Positions 12,937 to 24,456 of a stretch of DNA of 64,000 bases are shown in pieces. Numbering within the stretch: position 1 is the first letter of the stretch; every line of letters starts with the position of its first letter. The notes beneath the pieces were generated by a model. It did no database searches and was not told the origin of the DNA. It saw only the letters and a program-made list of their open reading frames with translations. The translations under genes were made by a program, and so were the position numbers. The DNA comes from Hirudinaria manillensis (Eukaryota; Annelida; Clitellata; Hirudinida; Hirudinidae): the NCBI GenBank assembly GCA_034509925.1, contig CM067526.1, positions 7,214,501 through 7,278,500 on the forward strand, given 5' to 3'.

Positions 12937-14199
12937 TGAATAAATGGGTGGAGAGACGGACGGACGGATGGGTAAATGTCATTGATATAATGGAAGAAGC
13001 TGATAGGAGCATAACAGATTAAGGATGGATGGATGGATGGAGAAATGGATAGGTGGGTCATCGGCGGACAGATGGATGAGAAGATGGATGGAGAAGGGAA
13101 TGATTGAAGAGATGGACGTGTCTCCATGCAGTAGACAATCGTCCCTAAGTGATGCAATCCATCAATCAAAGCTAATGAACATAAAATTGCATCCACCAAA
13201 CTGACCATCATTATGTTTTAAATAAGATTTCAAAGCCCATAACCTTTCACCTGTGACCCGGGAAAGTTTAAACACCGGGCTGCAAGAGCGTCATCGCTTG
13301 CGGAATAAGAAAGTAATCAATTAATTAATTAATAACTAGTTAATTAAATTGTGTAACTTTATTTAATTTAAATTTGCAAAATCATTCTTTTTAAAGTCAA
13401 AACAGGAAAAAAAGAATTTGGCTCGACCAGAAACCATTAATCATGTGATATTTTTTAAAATTATATTATTAAATTAAATTTAATAATAAAAATATAAATA
13501 TAAAATATAAATATAATTTTTATAATTATGCATTAAATTCAGTGAAATAATAAAAATAAATCCTCATAATTTCATGCTCTCCCCCGAATTATTTTCTTTT
13601 CAGAATTTCCTCGGAACGACCGGAAATAAGTCGCCTCCTTGAAAAGATTTAAAAAGGAATTCGATTCAAAAGTGGAGAATAAATGTTCTCCTTTCATTCG
13701 CCATTTTGTTCTGAGCCTAGGAAGCCCTTTGTGCTTCGCTCTCCGAGATCTTCTCCCGATGACCTTCACTTGGACTCCATGACCTCGACCCTGACCTTGA
13801 GAGGACGGAATCGGAAAAACCCTCCTCAGCTGGTCATCTGTAGGAGTCTTTCTCGAATGGCAGTCACAAATCACAGAGTCACGCGCGTCTTTACAGACCT
13901 CAACGAAGAGCGTAACAACAGATCACACACACACAAATGAACACACACACGGGAACCTGCAAGCGCACCGACAGAAAATCACGTGCACACGGACGCAAAC
14001 GCTTGGCGTCCATCATCATGATCGATGCCCATCCACCACTCCTTGGAAGCAAAAAACTAAATACGCCAATGAATCTCTGGAGCTTGCACCACGTGACTGA
14101 TGACGTCATGAAGATAGCAACGTGCTCGAGAAGGAACTCTTCATTCACTTGGCACGGATTTGTTACAACTTTCAATGAGTATTTCGTGATTACACAACG
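12937..14199. other. Gene-free sequence with possible regulatory motifs
   Basis: No gene is recognised. The interval holds a short GGAT repeat (13021-13045), three nuclear-receptor-type half-sites (listed separately), and a perfect CRE/ATF palindrome TGACGTCA at 14101-14108. Confidence 0.45.
13760..13800. promoter_or_regulatory. Three nuclear-receptor half-sites
   Basis: TGACCT occurs at 13760, 13780 and 13792. The last lies within TGACCTTGA, the reverse complement of TCAAGGTCA, the extended half-site used by ERR and NR5A/FTZ-F1 receptors. All three have the same orientation. Such motifs also occur by chance, and no adjacent gene is known. Confidence 0.2.
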
Positions 14200-14260
14200 T
14201 GATGATGATGATGACGATGACGATGATGATGACGACGATGAAGATGACGTTTATGATAAC
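14200..14260. repeat. (GAT/GAC)n microsatellite
   Basis: A trinucleotide tract translated as poly-Asp. It accounts for the acidic tail of a 126-codon open frame at 13937-14317, which I do not consider a gene. Confidence 0.9.
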
Positions 14261-14920
14261 GGTGATGCTGGGGTCGAGGATGTGATAAGTGGACGCTTGA
14301 ATTTAAGTTTGAATTGAAGTTATTAATAAATGAATTGAGGAAAGTCACATTATACAATTATGTTATATAATTATTTTACAATTTTTTTTTACAATTTTCT
14401 TTCTCATGGTCTGCAGCCACTGGCTGCAATTGGGTTTGTCTAAAGGTCCAACCAGACGTCATGAAGTCGTAAAAGTTGATCGATGTCACAAGGAGAATGG
14501 AAAGTCAAAACTTTTACCCAAAAAAAAAATCTTCTTTCGTTTTGAAGAAACTCCAACCGCATTTCGAGCACAGAACAAATGTTTATTAAGAAGCACTTCT
14601 ATTAACAATCATTAATAGCGAATGATTTCATGTCTCAATAATAACGATTTTCTTTATATTCACATAAGTATAAATCTCCGTAAAGAATATCGCATCCCTG
14701 GGATTGCAATTCACTCGATGGAGAGCAGACGTGGGTGGATCGGGAACTTGGAAAATGAAAACATTTATGACGTCGGCGCTAAATCCAGAATCAATTGAGT
14801 TAATGCAATTGGCTGTCAATCCATAACAAGCTCCAGATATGTTTCTTTTCCAAATCGTCCGCACAAAGACCTTTATTGAATTACAAGTCCATTCCATCGA
14901 AACGTCTTATTTTGTTTTAT

Positions 14921-15057
14921 TATTTGTTTATTTATTTATTTTGTTTATTTATTTTGTTTTATTATTTATTTTATTTATTTATTTTGTTTTATTATTTATT
15001 TTATTTATTTATTTTGTTTTATTATTTATTTTATTTATTTATTTTGTTTTATTATTT
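14921..15057. repeat. 30-bp AT-rich minisatellite
   Basis: Four tandem copies of a 30-bp unit, with the block ATTTTGTTTT starting at 14951, 14981, 15011 and 15041, plus a partial copy upstream. Because 30 is a multiple of three, it also gives a periodic hydrophobic frame that is not a gene. Confidence 0.9.
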
Positions 15058-16424
15058 CATCGGCAACATATTGCCTGTCCCTCCGATGACTTAAAATGTT
15101 TTAAAAACTCCTCTTCATACCGCTGTTTTTCTTTCGTTTGCCTTTCGTTTTCAATTGCTACATCAATTTCTTTGTCAAGGAATTAAACTTAATGACCTTC
15201 GCAAAGGTCGAGGTCGTAGAAAATGTTAATGAGTTTCGAAAGTGACAAGTTGAGATATTGGTGGCCGACAAAACTCCGCCTCCATCGTGGAAGAACACAG
15301 CACATATAAAAGAACGTTTCGATTGATTAATGAATATCCAACCGTTCGTTATCATCTCCTTCATATTCTCATTCCATTCTGCGAATAAAGATTTTCCTAG
15401 CAACAAATGCATCTTTAAAAAGTCCTCCTAATAGGAAAAAGTTCCCGAAGGATCGCAGGATGGATGTTTATCCATCGCCTAGCTTTAATAGTAACTGATT
15501 CCGAATCAATGACGTTTAAAAGTGGAATTAATGCGAAGTGGGCGTGGCCAGAAGATCGGCACGTGAGCCAACGTCTCGGGGCATACGAGGGCACCCCATT
15601 GTAACCCTTCCAAGACGAATTGTTTAATGGAGCACGTGACCGAAGAAGCAGGATGCAAGGCAGGCATAGATTTTGATTATTGGCTCCTCTTAGAAGATAT
15701 TAGATCCACTCCCATCTGTCCATCAATTCGTTTTCTTATTCTTCAATCGTTCATCTCCATACGAACATCCGAGCTATCTTATGAAACTCAGCAACTGTAT
15801 GTAGTCAGAGTAAGATTAGCATCTATTCTATACTAAAGTATAACTAATATCTACTCTTTATATACCTAAGTGTTATATTTAAATTAATTTTATTTAAATC
15901 AATAAAACAATTTATCAAAAATTAATCTCTCAACTTCACTTTATGACCAACAAAAAAAAGAAAGAATATTTGATTCTCAAAAAGTTTACAATTTATCAAA
16001 GCCTGTGATGCAGTTTCCATCAACCACAGAAGTTCACTTTTCTATGCAATAATTTTTTTAATTTTTAAACTAACTATTATTATAAGTTAAAATTGCTTAA
16101 TAGTAAGTATAATAAGTATAATAAATACTTATAAGTACTTATAAGCATTTATATTAAGTGTAAAGCTTTTGTTTTTTTTTTCAGTTCTCAATTCGAAGAA
16201 ACTTAAATTGCTTTTTATCAAAACCGATGATAAAAATGCTTTCAATTATTTATTAAATTAAAATTCTTGCATTTTAATCAATTCGTTCAATTAGTGCACT
16301 TGGACAAACAGCAAATCAGAACAATTAGCAATCAAGGTGCTCCTACAAATGCAGGTGATAAAACTATTTCCATAACTAGACACAAGTCCTTCTAATGATC
16401 GTCCTAGATAATTATTCTTCGCTT

Positions 16425-16570
16425 CCATCCCTTCATCCGTTCATCCGTTCGTCCATGGTCTGTCCGTACATCCGACCATCCGTCCGTCCGTCCGTCCATC
16501 CTTCCATCCGACGGTCAATCAGTCCATCCGTCCATCCGTCCATCTATCCATCCGTCCGTCCATTCATCAA
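16425..16570. repeat. (CCAT/CCGT)n microsatellite
   Basis: A degenerate tetranucleotide tract of CCAT, CCGT and CCTT units, encoding proline/serine-rich frames. It is simple repeat only. Confidence 0.9.
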
Positions 16571-16756
16571 TTTATTCGACATAATGGATTCCATTAAAAT
16601 GAAGTGATTTTGTTTCAGCGATGTTTCAATTGTTTTAAAATAAAATCTTTTTAAAACATCCAATTAAAGTTCATCAAATTCGGACTTTTCAAGATTTTCC
16701 TGCAATTACCACTGGCAATTTATACTCGACTCTAATTGCATTTGACGGATGGTTGC

Positions 16757-16834
16757 CATGATGATGGCGATGACGATGACGATGACGATGACGATGATGA
16801 CGACGACGATGATGATGACGATGATGATGATGAG
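16757..16834. repeat. (GATGAC)n microsatellite
   Basis: GATGAC hexamers grade into GAT and GAC trinucleotides. On the minus strand the tract translates as alternating histidine and arginine. Confidence 0.9.
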
Positions 16835-17004
16835 GTATCATAAAGATCAGTGATCCTGGGACGTGATGATCACCATGCAATCATCATCACCACCACCACC
16901 ATCACAGCCGAGAATAATTTGATGAATGAGAAATATTTCATATCATCATTCATTCCTGAAGCTCTGGATGGTCACATCCAACAATAGCAACAACAACATT
17001 AAAT

Positions 17005-17036
<32 letters not shown>

Positions 17037-18039
17037 TAATAAATCATGCTATAATAAAATATAGATATAATATAAAATAAATACTTTAATAATCCAAAAT
17101 AATAATAATAGGTATTATTTCAGATTGTATCTTTATTAATAATAATAATATAAGTTAATACTTCATGTTTTTTATTGAATTTGTTCAATTTATCAACCAA
17201 AATAAAATTCCTAAAAATTAATTTCGCAGTTTGAAAAGATAGGAAACCAAACGCCAAGTACAAAGGAAACAGCTTGAATAAGTATTAGTATTATTATTAT
17301 TTTATTATTATTATTATTATCATTATTATTATTCCATGAATTTCTTTATTTGGAAATTAATTTAAAAGTAAATTCAATTTTTTTGGCCTGCTTATTTTCC
17401 ATGTTGTGTCCTGTCGGTTGTTGATTGAAGATGTGATTGGTTGTTGTTTTGATTGATGTTTTCATTGGATGCCACCAGGACTCAACAAGCGCCATTATTG
17501 CTTCTACCGATCACTCTCCGGTTCCAAGCATTTACCAGCGTTGGCCGTGAAATGGCACAAGAAGAAGAAGAAGACGACGAGGAGGAGGAGAAGATTATGA
17601 TTATGATTACGAATAATAACGATTGTTAATTCATGTGATTATGATTGTGGCTGTTTCAAATCATTTGCCAATAACGGTGGTGGTGATGATGATAAGCAAA
17701 ATAAAATGATGAAATAATGATAATAAAATCTCACTTGCATTGCTAGCATAAGTCGTGTTGATAAGAACGGCAAACTTATTTATCACCTGTGTGATTGAGC
17801 ATTTACATTAACAAATAACTTAACGTACAGTCAACAGGCGCGCACCTGTTTTATCACTGGATGGTTGGATTACCATGAATCTGATGGTTGTTTGGAGTCT
17901 TATGATGATGGCGACGACGATGATGGTAACGATGAATAATCATGGATATCTCATTTGATAATTTACGTGGGTAAACAAGGAAATACATAATGTTATTATG
18001 ACAGGCGAAACTGTTTATCACACCTTATCAGTACCGCCG

Positions 18040-18130
18040 CTATCATCACCATTACCACCCTCATCATCATCATCATCAACATCATCATCATCAACATCAT
18101 CATCATCATCATTAACATCATCATCATCAG
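18040..18130. repeat. (CAT)n microsatellite with CAA interruptions
   Basis: Imperfect CAT units with regular AACAT interruptions. The serine-rich plus-strand frame is a by-product. Confidence 0.9.
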
Positions 18131-21008
18131 CACCGCTCCTGCACGTCATTCGAGTGGTCATCTGGATTCTCATCAGACGCTGTCAAGCTGATACAAAGAA
18201 CGTTGGCTGGCAATCTCAGCGCTTGTTCCTTATTGACGCCAGGATTTGTTGACGCCACGAGGCACAGCGTAAATATTCGAAACCACGCTCCCTCCCACGC
18301 AGAGAGGAAGAATTGAGAACGAACCTCCCGGTAAAATCCAGAAATAACGACGACGACGACGTCAAACAACAACAACATCGATGCTGACAACAAGACTAAC
18401 ACTTGAATATCGGGTTCTACGTTCGCATTCGAACGCTACGTTAGATTGGATGAAATCATCATCGTCGTCTTCGTCGTCATCGTCGTCATCATCATCATCA
18501 TCATTCAGTGGCTTCTTCGATGCTTCGGGGAGGCGATAATTCAGGCAATATGGCTGCCACGGAGAAGCAGAGACAAATAGAAAGGATGATCAAAGGAAGT
18601 TCTTTTGCTGCTTATTAAAAGCAGGAGTGGAAGGAGCAGATAATTTCCAGATTGATGCAACTCCGTTCGAAACGAACTTTCAAGATATTTTTTCCCCTTG
18701 AATTCCTCCAAATGCGTTCCTGAATGTTTCCTGCCAGGTTGCCATGACGACGTGCTTGAATTGACGTTGACATCTCTCGATGACTTCGAAATGACTAATG
18801 GGGAATTCTAATGTTTTATTTTATTTATTTAAATGCATTCCGTGAATCATCACCATCATCATCGTGATCAACAACAAAAGCAACATCGTCGTCGTCGTCG
18901 TCATCATGGCCTTAGCAAACATGGTTCGATTTTCCTTCTTTTTAGCCACTCGCTTCTGTGATCTCCGAAGTTAAAGTTTGAAAAATTATGATTGGCCGTC
19001 AGAAATTAACATATTCGTACGCATAAATTATGTTAACGACCAGCGGAATGGCAATAGTTCGGAAAAACTGTGGCACTCCGGAATATTTCCTCCTCACTCT
19101 TACCGTATTTTCCACCTTTTTTTAGCGGCTAATATGATTGGCGAGAGGGCGGGTGACGTTTCCATGACGTCACGGGCACGCCTTTGAGTGACGTAGAAAT
19201 GAAAGTGATTGTCAGCCGTCGGAGGAGAATTAAAGTGGAAATTAGCTGCAGACCACCCACGACGAACAACAATGTATTCAATTCTTTCGATATTTTTTTC
19301 CCTCCAGCAATCCGTGAGAATGATGTGATGCATGATGATGATGTCGACCTCAATACCTCCGTATGCCACGACCTCACGACCTACAAATTCTTCCTCTGAT
19401 TCGTCAATTCCTTACGCAGCACTTAACGCGTAGAAGACGGCTTTGGAAGCATAAAATTTAAAAGTCATTTCCAAGAGGAAATGTCGGTCCTGCAACGAAT
19501 TAGAAGCTTCTGCGCCGGAAAACTCCAATTGGAATCGAAAGATGAAAGCATCATAAAACAGGGGAGGGTTAGATCCGGATGGAAGGATCCGTGGCGACAG
19601 GAGAAAGTGAGATGGATGGAACGGGGACGGGTGTTTATGCTCCATTTGTTTATGAATCTCTGCTTGTGGCTACGCATCGATGGCTTCCGTTTTTTTTTTC
19701 TTTCTTATTTCGTGAATTTTTACCTCCTTTCCTGGATAATCTGATCGTTGTTTCAAAGTAATTTATATTATAATAAAATATTAACACATTAACAATAAGA
19801 GAAAGTAAATTGATAAGTCTTCGTTGAATTAATTAATTTATTTATTACTCAATTCAATATGTCTCTCATGATTCAAAATACTTAAAAAAGGCATTAAACT
19901 TTGATCATACAACGCCCGAAAACATTTTTTGTGGCTATTCTTTCAACTTTTCTTGTGTATGGACGGATGTTTTGTTTGGAAGAATGTTTTGTTTATTTTT
20001 GTTGTTGTTGCTATTGTCAGGATTTCATGGGTCGATGTTGGAACCGCTTTTGATCTTTTGGCCTTCTTAAAACAACGACCAGCAACAACGGCTTAATGCA
20101 AAGCCAGGAATTCAATGATGGATTGATGTAAAACAAAGTACCGGATGACAAAAGAGGCAGAATGAGACAATGGACCTCCTTCGTGATGTCTTTCTTCATT
20201 GTTCCCTCCTTCAAAAGCCTCAATTCCCGCCGAAACCCGCGGATCCAGGAAATTATTTTGAAAGCATCTGCTTCCCAAAGTTGTGAAAGAATTGCATGTT
20301 TCGCTAGAAAATTTTATCAAATAAAGAACAACCGATCGATAAAGAAAAATCCAAGAATTATTTTAAATTTAATTTTCCATAAAAATGCAACAATTTGACG
20401 TTGAATTTGAGAAAAATCTCATTTTTTGTTCACTTAAAGTCTCTGTTCCTGGATGGAAATGAATTTCTGGCATCATCCGAACATTCTTATTTCGAATTTC
20501 GATTAATTTACCACTTTGTTGATCAGATTTTCTTGACATTTGTTAAAATGATTTCATGTATTTAACATTAATGGAGTGATTGAAAACATGAAAAATGTAT
20601 TTAAATAATTGAAAACGTAAGAATTAAAATCCGAACAGCCCACCTCTTGTTGATAAAACACTGAAGTCTCTCCTCAAACAACGTGTCAAGAAGCAAAACG
20701 TTCGAAAAATCTTTCAAAGAGAAACAAAATCTGATTTTTTCGGAGTTAAAAGTTATTTTCACAATATTCTTTGATCAAATATTGCAAATATTCAAATAAA
20801 TATTGAAAATAATGGAATAAATATTGAAAACATTCTAATATTCAAATTGTAAGAGTCATGAGATGTCCCCTTTCATTAGGCGCCAACGAAGCAGGCGTTT
20901 CGGCGCTAATTTTCCGGGCTTTTAACGCCCGCTGCGATCATCGCGTGGAAATCATTGCATACAAATTTATATGCAATCGGCAACATTTATGCGTCTTGAC
21001 CACGTGCA

Positions 21009-21201
21009 GTGTTGTTGATCTCATGCTGTGGTGTTGTGTTGCAGTGTTATTGATCTCGTGTTGTGGTGTTGTGATGCTGTGTTGTGTTGCAGTGTTTTTG
21101 ATCTCATGTTGTTGTGTTGTGATGCAGTGTTGTTGTGTTGTCGATGTCATGTTGTTGTGTTGTGTTGCAGTGGAGTTGATATCATTTTGTTGTGTTGTGC
21201 A
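21009..21201. repeat. GTGTTG-rich minisatellite
   Basis: About five degenerate units of roughly 35-48 bp. Each starts near GTGTTGTTGATCTCATG, continues with GTTGTG blocks and ends in TTGCA. The overlapping 128-codon plus-strand frame rich in Cys and Val is a translation of the repeat. Confidence 0.8.
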
Positions 21202-21328
21202 AAAAATATCTTACAAAAACAAATGTCACGGTTTATTTGCATAATGTTATGCTCTTTGACAGGAAATCAGTAAAACTTATTTAAATAATTATATTAAGTA
21301 AATTTCCTTAAGCATGGTAAGTTTTAAG

Positions 21329-21360
<32 letters not shown>

Positions 21361-22797
21361 ATCAATTTATTGTAATACAATTAATATGATTGCCATAAAT
21401 AGTATCTTTATTAATAATAATATTGCCATCAAATCATAATTTATTTTAGATAAACGGCATTATTAACTTATTATATTTTATGCCTGATTTTCCACTCAAT
21501 ACGATGTCAAAGAAAAACTAATTAATACTTTTTCGTTCATTCAATCGTTCTGTATTCATTTTGCAATTACAAACGATTTCTCGATCGTTGTCAATGTAAT
21601 TTGTAGTTGTTGTTGTTTATAAAACACAGTAGAAGCAAGCGATAGGGTCGTCCCTCGATAGGAGTGCATTGCTTGTAGGTGAGTGGTGTCGACGATGCTG
21701 ATGATGATGATGATAACGACGACGACGACGATGACATTGTAATGATGATAATGATTAAATTTCATTGACGATGATAATAGTGATGATGACAGCGCAGCAC
21801 TCAGAATTATGAGCGCCTGAAAATATGCGCTGCGAGAATTTTTCCTCAGTTGTTTTAGGTGCAAAACTGGTGAGTTTCAAGTTCTTCGATGGTCATTTTA
21901 GACGTTTTAGCTTTAAATTTAAAATTATGAAATTACTTTATTTGCTCAAATACCTTTCTAAATTTAGTGTTTATTTATTGAAATATATTGTTTATTTAAT
22001 AGTTATTAATTAGAATTTAGAACGTAAGATAATCTAAGATATTTATTTTTTAATGATTTTGTAGAATCTGCAATCTATCTTTGATCAACGACTTAGGAAG
22101 CATCTTCCTAGACAAAAAACGATGTTCTGATGGAGCATTTTATTTTCATTCGTGGGATTTTAAAATATTTACAAGTAAAAATTTATCTCGTTTAAATTTA
22201 TTCAGAATATTTACGAATACAATACTGTTAATAAAATATTAATAAATACCAAAAATACGTAAATTACAAAAAGTTGAATTACAAAAATAATTTGAAGGAT
22301 GACAGAAAAATAAGGAATTTCAATGGAACCACTTTAAGACGGTCATCTGATTAAAATTAAATTTTAAATTTAATGGCAGAAATTAATTTTAAAATACTTT
22401 AAATGTAGAATTCCTTGGATTGATTTTAATCCAAATGAAGATTCTTTCAAGGATATTATTTTAATGCGTCCAAGTTATATAATAATAATTATTATTATAT
22501 AATTATTAATTAATGTTTAGAATCATTATAATTTTTGTAGTTTTTAATAATTATAATATTATCACTAGTATTCATAGATCTGTAATTGCTCTCAATATGG
22601 CATGATGATTTATACTATTTCTATATCTCTGCAACATTTTTGATGCGTACCTATTATGGAAATATGGTAAACATGTTATTGTAAATATGTTTATTTTATT
22701 TATATATTGTGTATTTATTGATATACATACCTGTTGTATCTTTAATGACTTGCTATAGTACTTTAACCACAACAATACCTATATTTACATAAAGACG
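21202..22797. other. Gene-free AT-rich sequence
   Basis: AT-rich DNA with a GAT/GAC tract at about 21697-21790 and an AT palindrome near 22482-22505. I see no gene. Confidence 0.55.
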
Positions 22798-23207
22798 GAG
22801 CCGGTGACGGAAATTTCTGTTACCGTGCGCTGCTTTAAAGAAAATTTAGAGACCAAGTCGATATTGCTGGGCGGCAGGGATGACGGTAAAAAGGCCACTG
22901 AGAGTCGCAGGGGCTAGGTGGCTTCGCTTCAGTGGGAGAGTGCAAAGACGAAAGAAGAAGCCAACGAGAGCTTTTAATAGTCGCTCCAGTCTGGCAAGTT
23001 ATGGCATAAAGAGGCCAAAGAGAGCCTTCCAAAGCCTAAGCTCTGGAGTCCGCATGTGGAAAACCGCAGGGACATCCGGCTGATCACCGGATGCGACCCA
23101 CCCCCGGAGAACGTCGGGGGTTTCAAAGGGCGGAAACGCTCGAAGATGGGGGACGTTCTCTGAAGATCCCTGTCGGAAAGCTCTGAGGAGGAGTTTCCAT
23201 CATCTAT
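22798..23207 (+). mobile_element. 3' tail of an RLE-type LINE (family 3)
   Basis: This GC-richer block is clearly homologous to 51566-51942, where it forms the 3' untranslated tail directly downstream of RLE coding sequence. The copy here has no coding sequence left and is a strongly 5'-truncated insertion. It contains two successive hairpins: ACCCCCG (23100-23106) pairs with CGGGGGT (23115-23121), and GTTTC (23120-23124) pairs with GAAAC (23133-23137). The copy ends near TTTCCATCATC. Shorter relatives lie at 32463, 35557, 37642 and 39040. Confidence 0.8.
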
Positions 23208-24198
<991 letters not shown>

Positions 24199-24332
24199 TG
24201 TTTATTCACAATCACGGCCTCCGCCGGAAAACAGTGACCCCAGATCCCAACAAGGGATCACAGGCAGTCACAACACATCAAGCACAAATAAAATAAAAAC
24301 AGAAAAACAGTCATGAACAAACAGAAACAACA

Positions 24333-24420
24333 AGCAAAAGTCCAAAACTTAAACAAAGTAATTCAATTATACACGCAGCAAAAGTCCAAAACCCAAACAA
24401 AGTAATTCAATTATACACGC
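24333..24420. repeat. 44-bp tandem duplication in LINE 3' UTR
   Basis: Two head-to-tail 44-bp units (24333-24376 and 24377-24420) differ only by TT versus CC. They lie between the ORF stop and the TAA tail of the R4/Dong-like element. Confidence 0.9.
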
Positions 24421-24456
24421 AGCTATTTACAGTTATATACAAAATCCAAATCATTG

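Larger units (their letters stand above)
15058..20857. other. Gene-free sequence with microsatellites
   Basis: No gene is supported. Besides the tracts listed separately there are (GAC/GAT) runs near 17890 and 18460-18505, and a second TGACGTCA palindrome at 19165-19172. The many 60-90-codon frames lack splice context and family motifs. Confidence 0.5.

Noticed and set aside
636-21243. Octamer-like ATGCAAAT motifs as POU-factor sites
   Set aside because: They occur singly in AT-rich DNA at about the rate expected by chance.
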